Below the pieces are notes generated by a model. That model worked only from the letters and a program-made list of their open reading frames with translations. It was not told the origin of the DNA and made no database searches. From Sphingomonas sp. GC_Shp_5 (GTDB taxonomy: Bacteria > Pseudomonadota > Alphaproteobacteria > Sphingomonadales > Sphingomonadaceae), in NCBI RefSeq assembly GCF_026540855.1, contig NZ_JALNUP010000002.1, positions 234,077-298,076 on the forward strand: a stretch of 64,000 bases of DNA. The letters run 5' to 3'. The position numbers and the translations under genes are program-made. Positions 57,036 through 64,000 of the stretch are shown one piece after another (position 1 is the first letter of the stretch; every line of letters begins with the position of its first letter).

Positions 57036-57332
57036 ATGAAGGCTGCCGTGTCCCTGTTGCTCCTGCTCGCTGCACCGGCGCTCGCCGCGCCGCTCGATCA
57101 GCACCGCACCGATCAGGAACGCGCCTATGACGCGCGCCGCCAAGGCCGCATCCTCTCGCCCAAGGCGATCGAGGCGCGGGTGGTGCCGACCATGAAGGGA
57201 TATGAGTATCTTGGCTTCGATCTCGATTTCGGCAGCGCGGTTTACACGCTCAAGTTCCTGCGCGATGGAATGGTCGTCTGGGTCGACGTGGACGGCCGCT
57301 CGGGGCAGATCATCGGCCGCACCGGCCGCTAA
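57036..57332 (+). CDS. small exported PepSY-like protein
   Basis: The 98-residue protein has a signal peptide ending LAAPLDQ (about residue 18). The mature part includes GRILSPKAIEARVVPTMKGYEYLGFDLDFG and ends VVWVDVDGRSGQIIGRTG, a PepSY-type pattern (periplasmic domain that can inhibit peptidases or bind sensors). It lies 24 bases before the response regulator and likely modulates the downstream kinase. Confidence 0.75.
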   Translation: MKAAVSLLLLLAAPALAAPLDQHRTDQERAYDARRQGRILSPKAIEARVVPTMKGYEYLGFDLDFGSAVYTLKFLRDGMVVWVDVDGRSGQIIGRTGR

Positions 57333-57356
57333 CCCGCAAGTAAACAAGGGGATATC

Positions 57357-58022
57357 ATGCGCGTTCTGATCGTGGAGGACGAGCCTAATCTCGGCCAGCA
57401 ATTGAAGAACACGCTGGAGGGGGCGGGCTATGCCATCGATCTCGCCACCGACGGCGAGGAGGGGCATTTCCTTGGCTCCACCGAGAATTACGATGCCATC
57501 GTGCTCGATCTCGGCCTGCCCGAGGTCGACGGCCTCACCGTGCTCGATCGCTGGCGCAAGGAAGGCCGCACCGCGCCGGTGCTGGTGCTCACCGCGCGCG
57601 ACAGCTGGTCGGACAAGGTCGCGGGGCTCGACGCCGGTGCCGACGATTATGTCGCCAAGCCCTTCCAGACCGAGGAACTGATCGCCCGCCTGCGCGCGCT
57701 GATCCGCCGCGCCAGCGGCAACGCCAGTTCGGAACTCACCGCCGGCGACGTCCGCCTCGACACCCGCTCGGGTAAGGTCACGCGCGCCGGCGAGCCGGTC
57801 AAGCTTACCGCGCAGGAATATAAGCTGCTGAGCTATCTGCTCCATCACAAGGGCAAGGTGGTCAGCCGCACCGAGCTGATCGAGCATATCTACGATCAGG
57901 ACTTCGATCGCGATTCCAACACCATCGAGGTGTTCGTCACCCGCATCCGCAAGAAGCTCGGCCAGGACGTGATCACCACCATCCGCGGGCTCGGCTACAG
58001 CCTCGAAGATCCGGACGCGTAG
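57357..58022 (+). CDS. OmpR/PhoB-family response regulator
   Basis: The 221-residue regulator has a receiver domain with acidic pocket Glu7-Asp8 and phospho-accepting Asp51, Lys about 101 (VAKPFQ), and a winged-helix DNA-binding domain (LTAQEYKLLSYLLHHKGKVV, TRIRKKLG). It shares an operon with the PepSY protein and the kinase at 58095. Sequence features (RIRKKLGQD) resemble PhoP-like regulators. Confidence 0.92.
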   Translation: MRVLIVEDEPNLGQQLKNTLEGAGYAIDLATDGEEGHFLGSTENYDAIVLDLGLPEVDGLTVLDRWRKEGRTAPVLVLTARDSWSDKVAGLDAGADDYVAKPFQTEELIARLRALIRRASGNASSELTAGDVRLDTRSGKVTRAGEPVKLTAQEYKLLSYLLHHKGKVVSRTELIEHIYDQDFDRDSNTIEVFVTRIRKKLGQDVITTIRGLGYSLEDPDA

Positions 58023-58094
58023 GCGATATCGGCCTGTCCTCACCCGTCGTCGGTGACGGGGGCGACAGGACGAGTGCTCTAGCCGCAGCCAGCC

Positions 58095-59474
58095 ATGGAA
58101 GCCGTCACGCCCACCCTCGAGCCCAGCGTCCCCGCCCGCGCCAAAGGCTCATTGTCGCGCCGGATGATCCTGGTCGCGGCGTGCTGGATCGCGCTGCTGC
58201 TCGCCGGCGGCGGCTTTGCGCTCGATCGCGTGCTCGTCACCGCGGTCACCCGCAACTTCGACGACCAGCTCGAATATGTCCTGCGCTCGCTGCTCGTCTC
58301 CGCGGAGATCGGCCCTGATGGTGAGGTGATCCTCAGCCGTGACGCGACCGCCGACCAGCGATTCCTCGAGCCCAATTCCGGTCTTTACTGGCAGATATCC
58401 GCCCCCGGTGTTGACGTCTTCCCCTCCCGATCCTTGTGGGATCGCCACCTCGCTTACGGCAGCCAGCACAACGACCGCGACGCGCATTTCTATACCAGCA
58501 CGCAATTTCCCGACGAGAAGCTGCGCATCGTCGAGCGCGATGCGATGCTGCCAGGTTCCAAGGTGCGCTGGCGTTTCCAGGTCGCGCAGAGCCGCGCCGG
58601 GCTCGACGGCCAGATCGAAGTGCTCCGCCGCACCCTGATCCGCAGTTTCGCGCTTCTCGCGCTCGGCCTGATTGTCATGGCGGCACTGCAGACCCTCTAT
58701 GGCCTTTGGCCGCTGCGCAAGGTCCAGGCCGAGATCGCCCGGATGCGCGCCGGCCAGTCGAGCCGGGTCAGCCAGGCGATGCCGATCGAGGTCGCACCGA
58801 TGGTCGAGGAACTGAACGCGCTGATCGAGCATAACGAGCGCCAGGCGGAGGAAGCGCGCCGCCATGCCGGCAATCTCGCCCATGCGCTGAAAACCCCGCT
58901 GACGGTGATCATGAACGCCGCCACCGCGCAATCGGACGATCTCGCCGACACCGTGATCCGCGAGGCGCGCACCATGCGCCGCCAGGTCGATCACCATCTC
59001 GCCCGGGCGCGCGCGGTAGGCCGTCGCGGCTCGGCGCACAGCCGCGCCGAGGTGTGGCCGAGCCTCGAATCGGTCGAGCGCGCGGTCGCCCGGCTCTACC
59101 GCCACGTCCGCATCGACGTCACTGGGCCGCGCGACCTCCAGGTCCATGTCGAGCGCCAGGATCTCGACGAGATGCTCGGCAACCTCATCGAGAATGCCGC
59201 CAAATACGGCGGCGGCAGCGTGTTCGTCACCGTCGGCGTCCAGGCCGGCTTCGTCGAATTCCTGATCGAGGACGATGGCACCGGTATCCCCGAGGAAGAC
59301 CGGCTGCGCATCTTCGACCGCGGCGTCCGCCTCGACAGCGGCAAGCCCGGCACCGGGCTCGGCATGGCGATCGTCCGCGACGTTGCGGAAATCTACGGCG
59401 GCACCGTCAGCCTCGAGGAGAGCGAGGACTTGGGCGGGCTGCTGGTGCGGTTGCGGCTGCCGGCGGCGGGGTAG
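58095..59474 (+). CDS. sensor histidine kinase, PhoQ-like
   Basis: The 459-residue kinase has a first membrane helix (about 24-42), a periplasmic sensor of roughly 145 residues, a second helix, then the dimerisation box with His263 (NLAHALKTPLTVIMNAAT) and an ATPase domain (NLIENAAKYGG, DDGTGIPEED, GTGLGMAIV). It is paired with the response regulator 72 bases upstream; the PepSY protein is probably a periplasmic partner. The signal sensed is unknown. Confidence 0.9.
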   Translation: MEAVTPTLEPSVPARAKGSLSRRMILVAACWIALLLAGGGFALDRVLVTAVTRNFDDQLEYVLRSLLVSAEIGPDGEVILSRDATADQRFLEPNSGLYWQISAPGVDVFPSRSLWDRHLAYGSQHNDRDAHFYTSTQFPDEKLRIVERDAMLPGSKVRWRFQVAQSRAGLDGQIEVLRRTLIRSFALLALGLIVMAALQTLYGLWPLRKVQAEIARMRAGQSSRVSQAMPIEVAPMVEELNALIEHNERQAEEARRHAGNLAHALKTPLTVIMNAATAQSDDLADTVIREARTMRRQVDHHLARARAVGRRGSAHSRAEVWPSLESVERAVARLYRHVRIDVTGPRDLQVHVERQDLDEMLGNLIENAAKYGGGSVFVTVGVQAGFVEFLIEDDGTGIPEEDRLRIFDRGVRLDSGKPGTGLGMAIVRDVAEIYGGTVSLEESEDLGGLLVRLRLPAAG

Positions 59475-59501
59475 GGCCGTCCCCGGGGTTCGGACAGCGG
59501 C

Positions 59502-60394
59502 TCAGTAGAGCGAGGTCAGCAGCACGCCACCGATCACCGCGATTCCGGCGAGAATCTGCCGACCGCTCAGTGTCTCGCGAAACAGCCGGTGTCCCGCCAG
59601 CGCCGCGATCGGTGCCTCGATGATCCCGAGTGCCCTGACCGGTGCGGCGGGCGACAGCGCCAGCGCGACGAACCATCCCGCCGAGGCGCAGGCGCCGCAC
59701 AGCCCGGCGCCGAGCGAGGGTCGCCACCGGCGCAGCACCGCGACCAGCGCCGCAGGGTCGCGGCACAGCAGATAGCTGGTCAGCGCCGCCGCCTGCATCG
59801 CCTGCACCACCGCCACGCTGATGATCGCACCGACCACCGGATGCGGCGCATCGAGCGCCAGCGCGGCATGGCGGAAGGCATTGAGAGAAAAGCCGAAGCA
59901 CAGGCCCGAAATCAGCCCGAACACCGCGCCGCTCAGCGACGCCTGGCGCTGCTGCGGCGCCGGCCAGCTCAGCGCCGCGAGCCCGGCGGTGGTGACCGCC
60001 ACCCCCACAGCCAGCCGATCGCGCTCAGCTGGTCATGGTAGATCACCAGCCCGAGCAGCGCCGCCAGCGGCAGCGAACTTTGCTGGAGCGCGGTGCCGAC
60101 GGCGAAGCCGGCGCGGTGCATCGCGGTCAGCAGCGCGGCGGTCGCCAGCACCTGGCTGGCGGCACCAGCGATCGCCGAGAGCCAGAAGGCCGCCACCCAG
60201 TGCGGGTCGGCATGCGGCACCAACAGCAGCGCGATCCCGACGAACGCGATCGAAAACGGCAACCCGAACAGAAAGCGCACCAGCGTCGCACCCCAGGGGC
60301 CGGAGTCCGCCATGACCCCGCGCTGCAGGGCGTTGCGCCCAACCTGAAACACCGATGCCGCGATGGTCGCGGGAACCCACAGCAGATTGGCCAT
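59502..60394 (-). pseudogene. EamA (DMT) transporter, broken by a frameshift
   Basis: Two adjacent minus-strand frames together give a ten-segment DMT transporter: the first (60394 to about 60000) ends ...VIYHDQLSAIGWLWG, and the second starts GVAVTTAGLAALSWPAP and runs to 59502. Joining them needs one extra G in the run read as CCCCC at 60002-60006 on the plus strand; a six-G run restores WGVAVTT. So one base was lost, either in the genome or by error in a homopolymer. Substrate unknown. Confidence 0.82.
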
Positions 60395-60637
60395 GCGCCC
60401 CGTCTAGCCGGGTGAAGTGCCGCCGTCTTGGATTTTGGCTGCTGCTCGAAGCATCGGCATGGCTGGGCGTCGTTGCTGTCCTACAGGTCGCAGCGGTGAT
60501 AAGCTTCATGCATTGATCACCAGCCGTGCGCGTCCTCACGCGGAGGCTGGTGCGTGACGCTGCTCTTTCTCACCAGTGAAGACTGTACCGATAGCTCGTG
60601 CATGGAAACGATGCTCCAGCACCGTTTCCACCGTGTC
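60395..60637. other. intergenic stretch without a recognised gene
   Basis: This is the left part of a 403-base gap between the transporter pseudogene and the luciferase-like gene. It presumably contains the promoter of the minus-strand pseudogene. Short frames lack ribosome binding sites and motifs. The right part is dispersed repeat copy B. Confidence 0.4.
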
Positions 60638-60780
60638 TCTCAACTTCCTCAACTTGTCACCCGGGCAGGCGGCGGCTCCCGCTGCCACGAGCTATGGACG
60701 TCAGCGCTGCCGACGTCGTGCACTGCGCCGCTGTTGCAGGTGTGACTTTACCGTGACCTTCGGCAGATTTCCGCCGTTTT
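60638..60780 (+). repeat. dispersed two-block intergenic repeat, copy B
   Basis: Block 1 (60638-60655) is identical to 2206-2223 over 18 bases. Block 2 (60736-60780) matches 2247-2290 except for a few substitutions and one small insertion (GACTTTACCGTGACC against GACTTTCGTGAGACC). The hairpin in block 2 has one mismatch here. As in copy A it stands just after the stop of a minus-strand gene (60800). Confidence 0.7.
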
Positions 60781-60799
60781 GTCCGGCGCTGCCGCCGGC

Positions 60800-61798
60800 C
60801 TACGCCGCGACGGTCAGCCCGCTCATCACCTCCGCGGTGATCTCCAGGCTGCGCTTGCGGGCGGCGTGATCGTAGATCGCGCTGACCACCATCAGCTCGT
60901 CCACCCCGGTGCGCTCGATGAACGCCGCCGTCTGGCGCGCGACCGTCTCCGGCGAGCCGATCGCCGAGCAGGACAGCACATGGTCGAGGATCCCGGCGCC
61001 CTGCGCGCCGAGGCTGGCGCGATAGCCTTCCACCGGCGCCGGCAGCTGGCGCGGCTGGCCGGTGCGCAGCGCAACGAAGCTCTGCTGCTGCGAGCTGGCG
61101 ATCAGTTCGCCCTCCGCATCGCTGTCGGCGGCGAAGATGTTGAAGCCGGCCACCGCATAAGGCTTGGCGAGCTGCGCCGAGGGGCGGAAGTCGCGCCGGT
61201 AGATCGCCAGCGCCTGGTCGAGCGCGTCGGGCGCGAAGTGCGAGGCAAAGGCATAGGGCAGGCCGAGCGCGGCGGCGAGCTGGGCGCCGAACGTGCTCGA
61301 GCCGAGGATCCACAGCGGCACATCGGCGCCCGCGCCCGGCGTGGCGCTGATCCCGGTGCGGCCGTCGTCGGCGAAATAGCTCTGCAGCTCCATCACGTCC
61401 TGCGGGAAGGCGTTGGCATCGGTCTCCAGCGTCCGCCGCATGGCGCGAGCGACGCGCTGGTCCGATCCCGGTGCGCGGCCGAGGCCAAGGTCGATGCGAC
61501 CGGGAAACAGCGCATCGAGCGTGCCGAACTGCTCGGCGATGGTCAGCGGCGCATGATTGGGGAGCATGATCCCGCCGGCACCGACGCGGATCCGGCTGGT
61601 CGCGGCGGCAACGTGGCCGATCACCACTGCGGTCGCCGCGCTGGCGATCCCCTTCATGCCGTGATGCTCGGCGACCCAGTAACGGGTGAAACCCAGCGTC
61701 TCGGCATGACGGGCAAGGTCCGCGGCCTGGGCCAGCGATTGGGAAACGGTGCCACCTTCGACGACGGGCACCAGATCGAGCAGCGAGTAACGGGTCAT
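60800..61798 (-). CDS. luciferase-like flavin-dependent monooxygenase (LLM class)
   Basis: The 332-residue protein fits the bacterial-luciferase TIM-barrel family: [17 protein letters not shown] near the start, [58 protein letters not shown], and [15 protein letters not shown]. This pattern matches the MsnO8-type LLM group. It would use reduced FMN and O2; the substrate is unknown. ATG 61798 was chosen over the in-frame ATG two codons upstream; neither has a clear ribosome binding site. Confidence 0.85.
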   Translation of the reverse strand: MTRYSLLDLVPVVEGGTVSQSLAQAADLARHAETLGFTRYWVAEHHGMKGIASAATAVVIGHVAAATSRIRVGAGGIMLPNHAPLTIAEQFGTLDALFPGRIDLGLGRAPGSDQRVARAMRRTLETDANAFPQDVMELQSYFADDGRTGISATPGAGADVPLWILGSSTFGAQLAAALGLPYAFASHFAPDALDQALAIYRRDFRPSAQLAKPYAVAGFNIFAADSDAEGELIASSQQQSFVALRTGQPRQLPAPVEGYRASLGAQGAGILDHVLSCSAIGSPETVARQTAAFIERTGVDELMVVSAIYDHAARKRSLEITAEVMSGLTVAA

Positions 61799-61910
61799 GG
61801 GCATAAGATGGGCGCTGCCCCCGCCGCCCGCAATCGGCGGCGGCATGGTTCCTGTTGGCAGGGGCGCAGTTAGGCTTGGTTGACGGCGGATCCGTCGACG
61901 CTGAGCGTTC

Positions 61911-63998
61911 TCAGAACCCCATCGAATAGCGCATCGCCATGCCGACATCGGCGGGGATGGTGGCGAAATTGCCCGGATCGTGCCGCCAGAACAGATTGGT
62001 TTGCAGGCTGCCTGGCCCCGCGACGACGCTGTAGCGCGCTTCGGCCACCAGCTCGCGCCCCGTCGGCGCAAGGTTGAGCCGCTGGACGGTCCATTCCGTC
62101 ACCTGCAAGGTGGAGTAGTCGTAGTTGGTCGGCAATGCATAATCGATCCCGCCGCGCGACACCCGCAGCGGCTGGGCGAAGCGGAAGCCGAGACTGTCGT
62201 TCCCGAACACGCCATCCTTGCCGACATCGGCGGCAAAGCTCTCGGTGCGGAGCCGGCCGCTGCCGGCCATGCCGCCGCGCAGGTCCGCGGTGGTCCAGCC
62301 CTGGCGCCACGCGCCGCCCATGGTCCAGCCGGCACCCATCTGCCAGCGGGCGCCAGCGTCGACGAACCAGCTCGTCGCCCGCGCCGCGCCAAGGCCGCCG
62401 TCGAACCGCGCGCCGAGCAGCGTGTCGCGCTCGGCAAGGTTGGTGGCGGAGAGGGTGGTGGTCAGGCCGCCGAAGGCCTTGTCGAGCATCAGCGTGGTAC
62501 GTTGATAGCCCGACCGACGATAACCATCGAGCCCGGTGATCAACGGATCGCGCCGGCTGAGTACGTTGCCGTTCTCGATCGCCGCGGTAACGCCAACGCC
62601 GCGCACCTCCTGCCGGATTGCGGTGGCCGAGCGCGCGACGCTGTCGAAGCCGAGGCCGCTCTGGCCGGCGACCAGGAAGGCAGGCTCGGCCTGGCCGACC
62701 ATCTGCGCGGTCAGCGAGCCCGAGCTCTGCGAAAAGGCGAAGCCGAACGAGGTTTTTGCGCCGAGCCGTTGAGTGACGGAGCCAGCGATGGCACGGGCCT
62801 GTTCGGCCTGGCCGTTGCTGAGCGACGAGCGGTACAGCACGACATCGCCGGTCGCGCGCGGCGCGATGGTCATCGACACGGCGGTGCCGCCCATGCCGAT
62901 CGCCATGCTGCGCTGCCGGCTCTGGAGCACGCCCGCCAGCGTGCGCTGCGGCCCGGTACGCTGGATGGTGCGGGCAAGGTCGATCGCAAAGGCGCGATTG
63001 TAGCTGTCGAGGATCACCGCGCCGAGTCCGGCACTGGTCGCATCGCCCATCGGCGCCGACAGCGTCGCATTGCTGGTGATCGACACCGGCACCGTGGATC
63101 CGGCGACCGAGGTGGTGCCGACCGGCTGGAACGCCTTGGTGAGATCGAGCACGCCATTGCCGTAGACGGTGTCGACCCCTGCGGCGCCGGCATCGCGGGC
63201 GGTGCGGAACAGCAGATCGACCAGCTGCGCGCCGGTGAGGTTGGGGAACGCCTGTGCAAGCAGCGCGATCGCCCCGGAGATCTGCGGGGCGGCAAAGGAG
63301 GTCCCGCTCCACAGGCACACCGAGGTGTTCTCGCATGGCGCCCGAACCTGCTCGCCGACCGCCGCGAGAAAGTGCGCGGCGCCGATGCCGGCCTTGTCGC
63401 TGAAGGTGGAGAGCGCATCGCTGCTGTTCACCGAACCGGCGACGATCACGAGGTTGCGCGCCACTGCGCTGGAAGCGACAGTGGTGAAGGGGTCGGGGTT
63501 ATCGGTGCCGTCATTGCCTGCGGCAATCACGACGATGATGCCCTGCGCGGTCGCCCGGCCGATCGCGTCGATCAGGCTCTGCGGCATCGTCGACCCGCCA
63601 AGCGACATGTTGATCACCTTGGCGCCTGCGACCCGTGCCGCGTCGACGCCTTTGGTGATGGCGTCGGTGCCGAACTTGCACCCGGTGTCGTCGCCGGTCT
63701 GCCCCTCGGTGGCGCAAGATCCGGGGCGATCGGCGCGCAGGATCACCAGCGTGGAATCGAAGGCGACGCCCTGCGTGCCGGTGCCGTTACGCTGCCCCGC
63801 CGCGGTGAAGGCAACGGCGGTGCCGTGGCCGCTCTCGTCGTCGGTGGAGGTGTTGCCGGCGACGTCTTGGGAAGCCGTGGAAATGCGGCTGCCGAAGTCG
63901 GTGGTGCCGGCATCGATGCCGCTGTCGATGATGCCGACGGTGACGCCGGCGCCGGTCGCGCCCTTCTGATAGGCCGCGAGCGCGTTCATCGACACCGC
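61911..63998 (-). CDS. subtilisin-like (S8) autotransporter protease, N-terminus outside window
   Basis: The frame is open to the right edge, so signal peptide and start are missing. About 695 residues are visible. The S8 triad is Asp in VGIIDSGID, His in SGHGTAVAF, and Ser in SGTSFAAPQ. After the protease (about the first 290 visible residues) come a linker and a C-terminal autotransporter barrel that ends RYSMGF with the terminal Phe. The protein would be secreted through its own barrel and act at the cell surface. Four Cys form possible disulfides in the protease part. Confidence 0.88.
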   Translation of the reverse strand, partial: AVSMNALAAYQKGATGAGVTVGIIDSGIDAGTTDFGSRISTASQDVAGNTSTDDESGHGTAVAFTAAGQRNGTGTQGVAFDSTLVILRADRPGSCATEGQTGDDTGCKFGTDAITKGVDAARVAGAKVINMSLGGSTMPQSLIDAIGRATAQGIIVVIAAGNDGTDNPDPFTTVASSAVARNLVIVAGSVNSSDALSTFSDKAGIGAAHFLAAVGEQVRAPCENTSVCLWSGTSFAAPQISGAIALLAQAFPNLTGAQLVDLLFRTARDAGAAGVDTVYGNGVLDLTKAFQPVGTTSVAGSTVPVSITSNATLSAPMGDATSAGLGAVILDSYNRAFAIDLARTIQRTGPQRTLAGVLQSRQRSMAIGMGGTAVSMTIAPRATGDVVLYRSSLSNGQAEQARAIAGSVTQRLGAKTSFGFAFSQSSGSLTAQMVGQAEPAFLVAGQSGLGFDSVARSATAIRQEVRGVGVTAAIENGNVLSRRDPLITGLDGYRRSGYQRTTLMLDKAFGGLTTTLSATNLAERDTLLGARFDGGLGAARATSWFVDAGARWQMGAGWTMGGAWRQGWTTADLRGGMAGSGRLRTESFAADVGKDGVFGNDSLGFRFAQPLRVSRGGIDYALPTNYDYSTLQVTEWTVQRLNLAPTGRELVAEARYSVVAGPGSLQTNLFWRHDPGNFATIPADVGMAMRYSMGF

Positions 63999-64000
63999 GC

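Overview
The window looks like a piece of a high-GC alphaproteobacterial chromosome, most likely Sphingomonadales (Sphingomonas or a close relative). Pointers are the cell-cycle regulator GcrA, a three-subunit cytochrome bc1 operon of alphaproteobacterial type, a CIRCE-controlled groESL operon, an XrtA/PEP-CTERM exopolysaccharide regulatory block and several sphingomonad-type envelope proteins. Codon use is strongly GC-rich, apart from a few AT-richer islands (about 420-1650 and 12050-13700). The assignment is inference from gene content; no rRNA or other phylogenetic marker RNA is present.

Layout. 1-2300: end of a GtrA-type membrane protein, two small exported proteins of atypical composition, and an Mpo1-like protein. 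2300-8920: a PMT-family mannosyltransferase divergent from a translationally coupled metZ-apaG-lysR operon; then an ABC-2 permease coupled to a beta-lactamase-fold serine hydrolase; then gcrA. 9000-14000: an outer-membrane barrel protein, parE and an exported TonB-C-like protein. 13800-18500: argD-argF-hslO, then queC-queE. 18500-24450: small exported proteins, lipB, two coupled multi-pass membrane proteins, GNAT, hemF, an orphan small protein and trmL. 24600-28000: petABC (cytochrome bc1) and apt. 28100-36500: a Gly/Tyr-rich lipoprotein, MaoC, a secreted NPP phosphodiesterase, a Met/His-rich putative metal-response pair, ychF, orphans, a TRIC channel and a GNAT. 36490-40700: sppA, then groES-groEL with promoter, CIRCE and terminator.

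40880-43857 holds a compact five-gene cluster of two DUF2589 proteins, two unrecognised small proteins and a cytosolic-looking metzincin protease. It is the best candidate here for an uncharacterised system. 44000-46230: DUF3429, a GST and mannose-1-phosphate guanylyltransferase. 46390-53156: an EpsB-type sugar transferase, then PrsK, PrsR and PrsT, overlapping end to end, which are exosortase A-associated EPS control genes. 53250-59480: a DUF815 ATPase, a HisKA_2 kinase, a Uup-type ABC-F protein and a PepSY/response regulator/kinase module. 59500-64000: a frameshifted EamA transporter, a luciferase-like monooxygenase and the 3' part of a subtilase autotransporter.

Structure outside genes: intergenic palindromes bracketed by CGTCA...TGACG follow several genes, and a two-block dispersed repeat occurs at both ends of the window (2206-2294 and 60638-60780). 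No tRNA, rRNA, CRISPR array, insertion sequence or prophage was seen.
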